64,000 nt of DNA, taken from contig CAJOFM010000004.1 of NCBI GenBank assembly GCA_905233915.1, forward strand, positions 124,001-188,000, written 5' to 3'. The notes under the pieces are model-generated. The model had not been told where the DNA came from. It did no database searches and was given only the letters and a program-made list of their open reading frames with translations. Shown here piece by piece: positions 8,763 to 17,331 of the stretch. The stretch comes from an uncultured Muribaculaceae bacterium (lineage in GTDB: Bacteria > Bacteroidota > Bacteroidia > Bacteroidales > Muribaculaceae). Each line of letters begins with the position of its first letter. Within the stretch, counting starts at the first letter, position 1. The position numbers and the translations under genes are program-made.

Positions 8763-9631
8763 AACGCTACTTTACATATTTTGCCCTTGTGACGATGCTG
8801 TTGTCGCTGTGCGCCTTGCCTTGCCAGGCGGGCCGCTATGTGGAGGACTCGCTCAAGGTGGACGGCCACATGCGGCAGTTTGTGATGTACCTGCCCGACG
8901 GCCTGCAGCCCAATGCGCCGCTGGTGGTGGTCCTGCACGGCTACGGCGCGGGCATCTGGCGCGAGAACGTCATGATAGGGTCTGCCGACCGTCATGGCTT
9001 TGCCGTGTGCATCCCCCAGGGCCTGAAAGACCCCGAGGGAGAACCCAGCTGGAACGTGGGTTATCCCTTCCAGAAAGGGTGGAAAGTCGATGACGTGAAG
9101 ACCTTGTGCACCATCGCGCGTGAAGTGCAGAAACGCTACCATTTGAGCCGCTTGAACGCCTTCTTGACGGGTATGTCCAACGGCGGCGAGATGTGCTACC
9201 TGATGGCCTACAGCAACCAATACACCTTCAGGGCCGTAGCTCCCATTGCGGGCTTGACGATGGCATGGATTTATCAAGAGATGGAGGCTACACGTCCCAT
9301 CCCGCTGATGGAAATCCACGGCACCGAGGACCGCGTGTCGGAATGGACAGGCGACATGGAGAACAAGAGCGGCTGGGGTGCCTATCTGCCCGTACCGTTG
9401 GCCATCGGCTATTGGGTGGCCAAAAACCGCTGCACCCGCCAAGAGGTGGATACTGTTGCGAGCCTCAAGGGCGACGAGGGCCACCCCGTCATCAGGCATC
9501 GCTATTCCAGTCCCACCACCCACTGCGACGTGTGGCTCTATGAAGTCGTGGGCGGTGTCCACAGCTGGCATAAAGACGACATCGATACAGGCGAGGAGGT
9601 TTGGAAATTCTTCTCCCGTTACGTGCAATAA
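8759..9631 (+). CDS. Secreted alpha/beta-hydrolase, PHB depolymerase-type esterase (LpqC-like)
   Basis: The protein has 290 residues and a signal peptide (MKRYFTYFALVTMLLSLCALPCQAG). The fold signatures are the oxyanion-hole region VVLHGYGAG, the nucleophile elbow GMSNGG, an acidic residue in EIHGTEDRV and a His in GVHSWH. Relatives hydrolyse polyesters, feruloyl or acetyl esters; the substrate here is unknown. Its start codon overlaps the end of uraA, implying translational coupling, although no functional link to uracil uptake is obvious. Confidence 0.82.
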   Translation: MKRYFTYFALVTMLLSLCALPCQAGRYVEDSLKVDGHMRQFVMYLPDGLQPNAPLVVVLHGYGAGIWRENVMIGSADRHGFAVCIPQGLKDPEGEPSWNVGYPFQKGWKVDDVKTLCTIAREVQKRYHLSRLNAFLTGMSNGGEMCYLMAYSNQYTFRAVAPIAGLTMAWIYQEMEATRPIPLMEIHGTEDRVSEWTGDMENKSGWGAYLPVPLAIGYWVAKNRCTRQEVDTVASLKGDEGHPVIRHRYSSPTTHCDVWLYEVVGGVHSWHKDDIDTGEEVWKFFSRYVQ

Positions 9632-9668
9632 TAAATCGATCATTATTAACTTATTAATTTGAACTGTT

Positions 9669-10661
9669 ATGAAGAAATACACCCATGCATGGTTGGCCAT
9701 GATGGCCATGAAGCGCCTTGATAAGGCCGAGATTCCTGAGTTAGAAGGTACAGGCACAGCGGCCAAGCCATTAGCAAAATATGCCGGCACGTTGGTACGC
9801 TGGTTCAAGAATTACCGTGATTTCGTTGTACAGGGCGCCTGGTATCCCGATGAGGTGTTCTGCGACCAGGGAATGAGCCACGGCTTGAAACATACCCCGT
9901 TTGAGTTGGGCGAGAAACCCAAGTTCATGAAACTGCCCGACACCATGCAGATCTACAAGCTGATGAGGGCCGAGTCGCCCATCTATAAGAAAAAACAGGC
10001 GTTCACCGTGGTCAAGGGCAACCTGAATGCCCGTTGCGACGCCATGGCCCATACCATCGTCGATAATTTCAAGATCCAGTACCGCGAGGAGAAGGGCAAT
10101 CCCATCATCCCGTCATCGACCCACATGGCCATGCGCTTTTACATCATGAGTCATTATCTGGCCGACGGCCACATGCCGCTGCACTGCGACGCCCGCGCCC
10201 TGGGCGACATCCATGCCTCAATCGAGAAGAGCTGGGAGGACCAGGTCAAGAAATCCTACCGCATCGACGACAAGAACAACCGCTTCTATTACGATCCCGA
10301 CGGTTTCCCGCTGGCAACCGACAAGATGACCGACCTCATCAAGGCCGTTGAGGATGACCTCGTTTCACGCCCGTTCGTTTACAGTTGGGGCGCCAACGGC
10401 TACAGCACGCGCGAGTACATCGAGTCGGTAGCCCAATACTCCTATATGCTCGCCCATGAGATGGTGCCCGAGGACATCGGCGACATCTCCTGGTCCAAGT
10501 ACAAGGAGACTGAGGTCTATCAGCGCTTTGACGAATACAGCGCCAAGTTGCTTGCCGACGCCGTCGATTCTATCGCCCGCGCCTGGCTCCACGTGTGGAT
10601 CCGCTACCGCGAATGGGGTCCCGACAAGCCCAAGAACAACCCCGACAACTACAGCAAGTAA
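9669..10661 (+). CDS. Possible zinc-dependent phospholipase C / S1-P1 nuclease-like protein
   Basis: The protein has 330 residues and no signal peptide. The segment MSHYLADGHMPLHCDAR resembles the metal-binding H...D..H..H pattern of the S1/P1 nuclease and zinc phospholipase C fold. Further His residues (THAWLAM near the N-terminus, SSTHMAMR) and a mostly helical composition also fit. The resemblance is from motif recall only, so catalytic activity is not established. It lies 37 nt after the esterase and 27 nt before the glycerophosphodiesterase, which would suit a role in phospholipid breakdown. Confidence 0.45.
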   Translation: MKKYTHAWLAMMAMKRLDKAEIPELEGTGTAAKPLAKYAGTLVRWFKNYRDFVVQGAWYPDEVFCDQGMSHGLKHTPFELGEKPKFMKLPDTMQIYKLMRAESPIYKKKQAFTVVKGNLNARCDAMAHTIVDNFKIQYREEKGNPIIPSSTHMAMRFYIMSHYLADGHMPLHCDARALGDIHASIEKSWEDQVKKSYRIDDKNNRFYYDPDGFPLATDKMTDLIKAVEDDLVSRPFVYSWGANGYSTREYIESVAQYSYMLAHEMVPEDIGDISWSKYKETEVYQRFDEYSAKLLADAVDSIARAWLHVWIRYREWGPDKPKNNPDNYSK

Positions 10662-10688
10662 GTTCGGGATTAAACTCCATTTTTGACG

Positions 10689-11516
10689 ATGAGACGCCTT
10701 TTTATCATCTTGGCAATTTTGGCCCTGTCGGCTGACGCATGGGCATGGAAACCGCTGTTTGTCGGTCATCGCGGATGCAACATCGGTGTCGAGAACACGG
10801 CAGAGGCCTTCAGCAACGGGGTTGACATCTATGGCTATGACGGGCTGGAGTGTGACGTGCGCGTGACCAAGGATGGCTTCTATGTCATCAGTCACGATGA
10901 GACCACCAACCGCCTGGGCGGCAACCTCACCGTCGCCGATGCCACGCTGGCCGAACTGCAGGCCGAACAATACACCCAGACGCGTAGCGGAGTAACCTAT
11001 ACAGGCCACATCTGCACCGTTGCCGAGTACCTGGCCATCTGCGTCGAGAAAGGCGTCTTCCCTGTCATCGAACTCAAGTGGACAACGGGCATCAACAACA
11101 ACGACATGAGCAACTTCGACGGGTTGGCCCGTTTGGTCATCGACCATGGATTGAGCGACAAAGTCATCTTTCTCACGTCGATGAAAAAGTCCCAGGAATA
11201 TATCGCTACCCACTATCCCCAGTTCACCCGTCAATGGCTGTGCAACGCCAATTGGGAGGGCAACGAGGAGTGGTGCAGGCAATACGGACTTAACCCCAGC
11301 ATCTCCATCGGGAATTTTGACGCCAACACGGTAAGGACGTTCCACAGCATGGGGCTGCAAGTGGCCATGTGGACGGTGGACACCGCGGACAACTACCTGA
11401 AATACAGCAATATGGGTATCCACATGATGACCTGCAACTCACTCAAGCCGAGCGAAATGCCCGAACTCGACGATATCAATTGGGGCGAAGACAATGCCAG
11501 TACATCAAATAATTGA
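10689..11516 (+). CDS. Secreted glycerophosphodiester phosphodiesterase
   Basis: The ATG at 10689 (275 aa) is preferred over the in-frame TTG at 10683 and gives a signal peptide MRRLFIILAILALSADAWA. The catalytic signature HRGCNIGVENTAEAF follows directly, then ECDVRVTKDG and the second catalytic His in SHDETTNR, as in the GDPD TIM-barrel family, which releases glycerol-3-phosphate from glycerophosphodiesters. C-terminal barrel motifs are present (AMWTVDTADNYLKY). Location is probably periplasmic. It is the last gene of the plus-strand block and ends at a strong hairpin. Confidence 0.9.
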   Translation: MRRLFIILAILALSADAWAWKPLFVGHRGCNIGVENTAEAFSNGVDIYGYDGLECDVRVTKDGFYVISHDETTNRLGGNLTVADATLAELQAEQYTQTRSGVTYTGHICTVAEYLAICVEKGVFPVIELKWTTGINNNDMSNFDGLARLVIDHGLSDKVIFLTSMKKSQEYIATHYPQFTRQWLCNANWEGNEEWCRQYGLNPSISIGNFDANTVRTFHSMGLQVAMWTVDTADNYLKYSNMGIHMMTCNSLKPSEMPELDDINWGEDNASTSNN

Positions 11517-11555
11517 TTAATGCTGGCTAAGCTAGCAGTTTAAAGTTTAGTGTAT

Positions 11556-11601
11556 AATTAGGCATCCGCACTCCATGAAAATGGAATGCGGATGCCTAAT
11601 T
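11556..11601. terminator. Long bidirectional hairpin between convergent genes
   Basis: The arms at 11556-11576 and 11581-11601 form a 21-bp stem with a single mismatch around a GAAA tetraloop. The core is GGCATCCGCA / TGCGGATGCC. It lies between the stop codons of two convergent genes. A related ATCCGCAT core recurs in the nested hairpin at 46563-46662. Confidence 0.7.
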
Positions 11602-11640
11602 ATTGGTGTTTTCTGTGCCGTTAGAAAACCTAACTCGGTT

Positions 11641-12312
11641 TTACAATTCCCTTGCGCCGAGTTTCTCGAGAGGTTTGCGAGTGATTTTAGTCCATTTCTC
11701 GGTGGTGGGCACTGACTCATCAAAGGCATTGGACACCTTCGTCTGGCGCTTCCAAGTCAGGTAGTTCTCGCTGACGAGGGTGCTTGTTCCCGTGGTGCGC
11801 AACATCTCTTCCCTATCCATCCCAATGAGGAAGAAGTCGCCGTTCTGGTAGCGATAGGCGTAAGTGTCATTGGAAGTGCCGTAACTGCCCGCACTGCAAA
11901 ACAGCTGGATTGAAATGCGAATGACACCGCGGTCGGTAACCTCAAGGCTCACGTCATGGTGGCAATCTTCACTTTCATCAGCAGGGATGACTTTGTCATA
12001 GGCTTTCCATTGATGAAACAGGCCTTGGGCTGTGCCGAAGTAAATGGCGAGGATGGGCTGGTTGAAATTATAGACGTAGCCATCGCTGCGCGTGATGGTG
12101 TTCTCGACATAATTAGGGGTTGCCATGACGACAAGATCGGGGATGCCGTCCTTGTTCATGTCGCCCAAAACTTCCTGATGCAACCAGCCTGAAGGCACGA
12201 TGTCCTCGACCGAAACGCCTTGAGGCTTCAGTTCCACGGCATGAGCGCCCAAACAGGAGCAAAGCGACAGAATCAGGCAAGCAAGACTATGTTGAAAAAC
12301 GTATGGTTTCAT
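11641..12312 (-). CDS. Secreted protein of unknown function with an FG-GAP/VCBS-like segment
   Basis: The protein has 223 residues with a signal peptide (MKPYVFQHSLACLILSLCSCLGAHA). The segment GDMNKDGIPDLVVMATPN is the calcium-binding loop seen in FG-GAP/VCBS repeats, here as a single copy, so the rest of a propeller is missing or divergent. I do not recognise the family. It starts one base after the stop of the next minus-strand gene, which encodes another secreted protein, so the two form an operon. Confidence 0.6.
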   Translation of the reverse strand: MKPYVFQHSLACLILSLCSCLGAHAVELKPQGVSVEDIVPSGWLHQEVLGDMNKDGIPDLVVMATPNYVENTITRSDGYVYNFNQPILAIYFGTAQGLFHQWKAYDKVIPADESEDCHHDVSLEVTDRGVIRISIQLFCSAGSYGTSNDTYAYRYQNGDFFLIGMDREEMLRTTGTSTLVSENYLTWKRQTKVSNAFDESVPTTEKWTKITRKPLEKLGAREL

Positions 12313-12313
12313 C

Positions 12314-13033
12314 TTATTGTTGCTTGAAACACATGCCGTCCCACACGAGTCGGGCCTCGGTTTTCTTGTTACCCCGATAGACGACCACGTTGATGTCTTT
12401 GCCCTGCTGCGGCAGGTTGTACACGGCGACAGTCTCGCCCGAAACCGTCATTTCCTTTCCCGTCTGACAATTGGCCTCATCGATGACAGGCTCGACGTAT
12501 GCCCCAATCAGCTCGTCATCAACGGCCCACATCTTTCGGGTGGCATTGTCATACAGGAAGAACATGGTGCCGCTGTACTGGCCAATCACGTACTTGCCGT
12601 CCATCATCGAAATCACGTTCTCGGCAATGAGCTTGTGCTTGCCGTCGGCACAGTTCCAGTAGCACATCTCGACGATGGTCTGTGCATCCAGGTCCTCAAA
12701 GTCATCGCACAGTTTAGCGTCAAAGGTGTAGCGCAGATAACCGTTCTTTTCATCCAAGATGAACTGTTGACACGGCTCCTGAGGCTCGTTGCGCAGATAA
12801 TGATTCCAGACAACGCTAAGGCTTCCGTTAATTTCACTCGTCTCGTCCTCGTCCTGGGTGATGCAAGCGAGGAAGTCTCCGATTTTGGGAGCTTTGCCCT
12901 GATACTTCACCTGATTTGGCAACTGGTAGATAAAGATATCGTTGCGATAGCTCTGCTGGGCTAGGGCGCGAAAACCATGCAGTGCAAGCATGCTCACGCA
13001 CAGCATCACGACAGCAATTATTCTCTTGTTCAT
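12314..13033 (-). CDS. Secreted protein of unknown function
   Basis: The track ORF begins with TTG at 13042, but the ATG at 13033 gives a standard signal peptide (MNKRIIAVVMLCVSMLALHG), so this start (239 aa) is preferred. The mature part is acidic with several Cys residues (CYWNCADGK) and no motif I recognise. It is directly followed by the FG-GAP-like gene, with a single base between stop and start. It is preceded on the same strand by the Tricorn-like protease with a 70-nt gap. Confidence 0.6.
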   Translation of the reverse strand: MNKRIIAVVMLCVSMLALHGFRALAQQSYRNDIFIYQLPNQVKYQGKAPKIGDFLACITQDEDETSEINGSLSVVWNHYLRNEPQEPCQQFILDEKNGYLRYTFDAKLCDDFEDLDAQTIVEMCYWNCADGKHKLIAENVISMMDGKYVIGQYSGTMFFLYDNATRKMWAVDDELIGAYVEPVIDEANCQTGKEMTVSGETVAVYNLPQQGKDINVVVYRGNKKTEARLVWDGMCFKQQ

Positions 13034-13103
13034 AGCCTTCAATATTATAAAAAGTCAGTTCGTGAAGGCACACTGCAATTATTGCGCCATTTTCAATTGA
13101 GGA

Positions 13104-16100
13104 TTATTTCAGCATTTCCTGGACGGCGCGCTCGAGTTGTCGGTCGTGGCCGGTAAGGTAGTCCTCGGGGGTGTTATAGACCTCGACGTCGGGCAAGAGC
13201 GGGGTATTCTCGCAGTAGTTGCCGCGCATGTCACGGCAACCCACCTGCGGGATACCGAAGATCAACGAGTTGTCAATGAGGGTTTCCCACCACACGGCAG
13301 TCATCGTGCCGGGAACGGGCGTGCCGATGAGTTTGCCGATGCCCAGTTCGCGATAGACAAAGGGGAAGCCGTGGCCGTTGCTGTAGTCATCCTCACACAC
13401 CAACACGCAAGAGGGTTTGGTCCACTTGTTGAAGGGGTCGGCGCCCACGACCTTGCCATGAGGCACAAATTCCTGATATTGCTTGCCGCCGAGCAGGGTG
13501 CACAGGTCGTCGTGCAGCCAGCCGCCGCCGTTGTGGCGTTCATCCACAATGACCGCCTTGCGGTTGCGGTTCTTGTCGCTGAGCAGTTCACGATACACGG
13601 TGCGGAAGCTCTCGCTGTCCATCTCCTTAACATGGACATAGGCCAGCTGGCCATGGGACAGGCTATCGACGAGGGCGCGGTTGCGGTCCACCCAACGCTT
13701 GTAAAGCAGTTCGTTCTGCTCGCCCTTGCTGATGGCCTTGACGGTAACGTCGAAGCGCTTGTTAGCCTTGGGGTCAAACACCGACACGCGGATGGGCTTG
13801 CCGGCCTTGCCGTCGAGCATCCAGTTGTAGTCCTCGCCAGCAAGAATCTCGTTACCATCGATTTTCTCGATGATGCAGCCGGGCTTGACGCCTGTCTTCT
13901 TCACGGCGAAGGGGCCGCGCTTGATGACTTCATCGACTTTCAAGCCGTTGCCCTGATAGGTATCGTCCAGGAAGAGACCCAGCGCTGCGGTCTTGAGGTT
14001 CGGACCCTCGGGGTTGTAGCGGGCACCCGTGTGAGAGCCGTTCAGTTCGCCCAGCATCTCGCTCAACATGTCACGGAAGTCGTAGTTGTTGTTGATATAG
14101 GGCAGGAAACGCTTGTAGTTCTCGCGATAGCCTTCCCAGTCCACACCGTGGATATCCTCAACGTAGAACTTGTCCTTGACCTGTTGCCAGATGTGGTTGA
14201 AGATGTACTCGCGCTCCTCGTAGGGGCGGTAGTTGAAATTGGCCTCGAAGTTGACAGCCTCGGGCTTACCCTTGCCCAGGTCGATCTTCTTGATGCCGCC
14301 GCGCGTGCACAGGAACAGGTTCTTGCCGTCCTTGTCGGTCATCATGGAGCCATAGCCCACATCCTTGAGGACGATTTCGGTCTTGTTCTCACGCAGGTCG
14401 TGTTTCCACAAGTCCATGCCGCCCTCAAAGGCTGCCTGATAGTACAACGTGTCGCCGCCATTGGAGAGCACGGCATCGCCCAGTCGTGACGAGTTCACCG
14501 TCAAGCGCGCGATGCGGTCGCGGCAATTCTCCAGGTCGAACTGCAGCGCGGGCACAGCGGGTTTCTCCTCGGCAGCGTTCTTTTTCTTCTTATCGGTTTT
14601 CTTCTTGGCGTTCTTGTCATTTTTCTCCTTGTCGGCCGTTTCTTTCTTCTTTTCCTTATCGGCCTCCTCACGCATGACCTTTTCCTCCTTGGTCATCCTG
14701 AAGCGCTCATAGGCATCCAGGTCAAAGAACATGATGTAGATGTCGTCCTCGGCGCCCCAGCTGCCGTGGCTGCGGTAACCGGCGCGGTCGCTGGTAAAGA
14801 TCATTGCCTTGCCACCGAGCACCCACTTGGCGTTGCCCTCGTTGTAGCCGCTCTCGGTCAAGTTGTGGACTTCGCCATTGCCATTGGCGCTGACCAGCGC
14901 TACATCCTGGCTGTTCCAGCCGCCCTCGCCAATGTAGGACGAGAGCAACCAGCGGCTGTCAGGACTCCACTCATACCACACGTCGCCGTCGCTGTAAGAG
15001 TAGATATACTTGCCGTCCATCAGGGTGCGCACCACCTTGGTTTTCACGTCAACGGCACGCAAGGTAGCACGGTCCTCAAGGAAGGCCACGCTCTTGCCGT
15101 CGGGGCTGTATTTAGGCTGGATGGAGGTGTGGCCCGTGTTGGTGAGCTGCACTTCCTCCAGGTCGGTGGCATAGGTGAACAGTTTCTCGTCTTTGTTCTT
15201 GATAGAGGTCTGGTAAATCTTCCACATGCCGTCACGCTCGCTGTCATAGACGATGCTGCGTCCGTCGGGCGAGAAGTCGATGGTGCGTTCCTGCTCGGGT
15301 GTGTTGGTGACCTGCTTGGTGGTGTTGTAATCCACCGAGGTCACAAACACGTCGCCATGCATCACAAAAGCCACTTCCTTGCCACCAGGCGACACGCTGA
15401 TGGAAGTCGCGCCGTTCCTCTTGATCTCACGCACCAGCTCCTTCTCGCTGCGGTCGGCAGCGATGGTGATGTTGACCTTTTGGGGCTCTGCACCCTCGCG
15501 CAGGGTGTAAATCTCACCGTTGTAGCCGTAGCAGAGCATGCCGTTGTTGGCCACCGAGAGGAAGCGCACGGGATTGCCCTTGTGGTGGGTGAGTTGGCTG
15601 GGCTGACCGCCAATCGTGCTCTTATAGACGTTGAAGGTGCCGTCCTGCTCACTCAGGTAGTAATAGGACTTGCCGTCGGGCGCCCAACGCGGCGTGCGGT
15701 CCTCGCCGTTGAAGCTGGTGAGCTTGGTGAACTTGCCATCCTTCTTCAACCACACGTCACGCGTGATGGACGAGGTGTGATGCTTGCGGAAGGGGTCCTC
15801 ATAGCCCTTGATGTCGTGGTAGAGGATATCACCACTGGCATTCAAGTCCAGGTCCTGCATGGGCAGTTCCGAGAACAGGCGTGCCCTGCCGCCGCTGGTG
15901 CTCACCTGATACACCTGGGGGAACGAACGGCTGGCAAACAGGATGGACTGGGACGTGGGCATGTTGGTGGCCTCAAAGAGCACCGTGCCATCGTTGAGGA
16001 AACACAGCGGGGTCTCGTTGCCGCTGTCGGTGGTCAGGCGCTTGGGCGTGCCGCCGTCCTTGTCGATGATATACACGTCAAGACTACCCTCACGTGCCGA

Positions 16101-16349
16101 GGCAAAGGCAATGTTCTGCCCGTCGGGGCTCCACACGGGGTAAGCATCATAGGCCGCATTGGACGTCAGTTGATGGGCCGAGCCGCCACTGGAGGACACT
16201 GTGAACAGGTCACCCTTGTAGGAAAACGCGATGGTCTGCCCATCGGGCGAAATGGCGCTGAAGCGCATCCATAACGGGTTGTCTTGCGCAATGGCGCTAA
16301 TGGTCATCAGCATCGTGACAACCATGGTCAGTTTTCTGTTTTTGCTCAT
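13104..16349 (-). CDS. Secreted Tricorn-like protease (WD40/PD40 propeller + PDZ + S41 domain)
   Basis: The protein has 1081 residues with a signal peptide (MSKNRKLTMVVTMLMTISAIAQ). Residues about 25-540 hold repeated PD40-type blades (SPDGQTIAFSYKG, SPDGQNIAFASAREG, SPDGKSVAFLED). A lysine-rich linker of about 35 residues at 560-595 (KEKKKETADKEKND) is an unusual insertion. The C1 helical domain, PDZ domain (GCIIEKIDGNEI) and S41 core follow, with the Ser region in CEDDYSNGHGFPFVY and the His in NGSHTGARY. In the Tricorn family these domains degrade peptides; here a periplasmic role is likely. The Asp that follows Ser in archaeal Tricorn is Asn here. Confidence 0.88.
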   Translation of the reverse strand: MSKNRKLTMVVTMLMTISAIAQDNPLWMRFSAISPDGQTIAFSYKGDLFTVSSSGGSAHQLTSNAAYDAYPVWSPDGQNIAFASAREGSLDVYIIDKDGGTPKRLTTDSGNETPLCFLNDGTVLFEATNMPTSQSILFASRSFPQVYQVSTSGGRARLFSELPMQDLDLNASGDILYHDIKGYEDPFRKHHTSSITRDVWLKKDGKFTKLTSFNGEDRTPRWAPDGKSYYYLSEQDGTFNVYKSTIGGQPSQLTHHKGNPVRFLSVANNGMLCYGYNGEIYTLREGAEPQKVNITIAADRSEKELVREIKRNGATSISVSPGGKEVAFVMHGDVFVTSVDYNTTKQVTNTPEQERTIDFSPDGRSIVYDSERDGMWKIYQTSIKNKDEKLFTYATDLEEVQLTNTGHTSIQPKYSPDGKSVAFLEDRATLRAVDVKTKVVRTLMDGKYIYSYSDGDVWYEWSPDSRWLLSSYIGEGGWNSQDVALVSANGNGEVHNLTESGYNEGNAKWVLGGKAMIFTSDRAGYRSHGSWGAEDDIYIMFFDLDAYERFRMTKEEKVMREEADKEKKKETADKEKNDKNAKKKTDKKKKNAAEEKPAVPALQFDLENCRDRIARLTVNSSRLGDAVLSNGGDTLYYQAAFEGGMDLWKHDLRENKTEIVLKDVGYGSMMTDKDGKNLFLCTRGGIKKIDLGKGKPEAVNFEANFNYRPYEEREYIFNHIWQQVKDKFYVEDIHGVDWEGYRENYKRFLPYINNNYDFRDMLSEMLGELNGSHTGARYNPEGPNLKTAALGLFLDDTYQGNGLKVDEVIKRGPFAVKKTGVKPGCIIEKIDGNEILAGEDYNWMLDGKAGKPIRVSVFDPKANKRFDVTVKAISKGEQNELLYKRWVDRNRALVDSLSHGQLAYVHVKEMDSESFRTVYRELLSDKNRNRKAVIVDERHNGGGWLHDDLCTLLGGKQYQEFVPHGKVVGADPFNKWTKPSCVLVCEDDYSNGHGFPFVYRELGIGKLIGTPVPGTMTAVWWETLIDNSLIFGIPQVGCRDMRGNYCENTPLLPDVEVYNTPEDYLTGHDRQLERAVQEMLK

Positions 16350-16380
16350 ATTTTTAAATAATTGTTAGATTTCTTTCCCG

Positions 16381-16419
16381 CAAAAATACATAGTTTTGTT
16401 GGAATTCTATGTATATTTG
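16381..16419. promoter_or_regulatory. Symmetric divergent promoters (Tricorn-like protease / carbonic anhydrase)
   Basis: CAAAAATACATAG (16381-16393) and CTATGTATATTTG (16407-16419) match as an inverted repeat at 12 of 13 positions. The outer ends are outward-facing -7 boxes: TATTTTTG on the minus strand for the protease and TATATTTG on the plus strand for carbonic anhydrase. The two boxes span 39 bp. Confidence 0.6.
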
Positions 16420-16444
16420 CGACAGTAAAATCAAGAACATTAGT

Positions 16445-16987
16445 ATGATAGACCAAATTATTGAATACAACAAGACTTTTGTGGCCAGCAAGGGCTATGA
16501 GAAATACCTGACGGACAAGTATCCCGACAAGAAGTTGGCGGTGCTCTCGTGCATGGACACGCGACTGACCGAACTGCTGCCTGCCGCCCTGGGCTTAAAA
16601 AACGGCGACGCCAAAATCATCAAAAATGCGGGAGGTCTAGTCATCTCGGCCTTTGACTCGGCGATGCGCAGCCTCATCGTCGCCATCTATGAGCTGGGAG
16701 TGGAGGAGATCATGGTGGTTGCCCACTCGCACTGCGGTGCATGCCACATGAGTTATGACCACTTCCATCATGAGATGATTGCCCGTGGTGTGACCGACGA
16801 GACGCTCGACACCATCCGCAAGTGTGGCATCGACTTGAACACCTGGTTGGAGGGATTCAAGGACACGCCAACCTCGGTGCGCAACACTGTCCAAACCATC
16901 AAAAGCCATCCGCTTGTTCCCCAAGACATTGTGGTGAGAGGTTTTATCATTGACTCTGAGACGGGACAACTGGAAGAGATTGAATAG
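16445..16987 (+). CDS. Beta-class carbonic anhydrase
   Basis: The ORF is open from 16409, but the -7 box at 16412-16419 places transcription start downstream of that, so the ATG at 16445 is used (180 aa). The zinc ligands and catalytic dyad are visible: Cys36 and Asp38-Arg40 in SCMDTRL, then His94 and Cys97 in AHSHCGAC. It interconverts CO2 and bicarbonate in the cytoplasm. It heads a tight plus-strand run; the next start codon follows the stop with no gap. Confidence 0.9.
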   Translation: MIDQIIEYNKTFVASKGYEKYLTDKYPDKKLAVLSCMDTRLTELLPAALGLKNGDAKIIKNAGGLVISAFDSAMRSLIVAIYELGVEEIMVVAHSHCGACHMSYDHFHHEMIARGVTDETLDTIRKCGIDLNTWLEGFKDTPTSVRNTVQTIKSHPLVPQDIVVRGFIIDSETGQLEEIE

Positions 16988-17329
16988 ATGAACATCGAGG
17001 TGCTGCGTGACTATTGCCTGTCGTTGCCCGGTGTGACCGAGGCGACTCCCTTTGAGAAATTCTCAAGAGGCAAGTTCACCATCCTCGTTTTCTACGTGAG
17101 CGGCCACATGTTCTGCTACTTCAATATCGACGACTTCTCGGCCATTACCGTCAAGTGCAGTCCCGACGAAATGGTGGAATTGAAAGAACGATATCAGGGC
17201 ATCGGAGAGCCGTTCAACGGCGATAAGCGGCACTGGATCAGTGTTCATTTGGGACAAGACGTCCCTGATGATGTAGTCAAAGCGTTGGTTAGCAAGTCAC
17301 ATGGACTTGTCGCCGACAAATATCGATAA
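16988..17329 (+). CDS. MmcQ/YjbR family protein
   Basis: The protein has 113 residues. LRDYCLSLPGVTEATPFEKFSRGKFTILVF and the C-terminal KRHWISVHLGQDVPDDVVKALVSKSHGLVADKYR are typical of the MmcQ/YjbR family, a small CyaY-like fold sometimes called DNA-binding. The biochemical function is not settled. It starts immediately after the carbonic anhydrase stop codon and ends 2 nt before the AlkD-like gene, so the three are one transcription unit. Confidence 0.85.
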   Translation: MNIEVLRDYCLSLPGVTEATPFEKFSRGKFTILVFYVSGHMFCYFNIDDFSAITVKCSPDEMVELKERYQGIGEPFNGDKRHWISVHLGQDVPDDVVKALVSKSHGLVADKYR

Positions 17330-17331
17330 AC

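Noticed and set aside
8384-9808. 474-codon minus-strand ORF
   Set aside because: It is antisense to uraA and the esterase gene, both of which have intact family motifs.
11547-11729. 60-codon minus-strand ORF
   Set aside because: It covers the bidirectional hairpin and the end of the neighbouring gene; no coding signal.
13137-14489. 450-codon plus-strand ORF
   Set aside because: It lies fully antisense to the Tricorn-like protease gene, is rich in Val/Leu/His as expected of a shadow frame, and has no domain. The same applies to 14766-16274.
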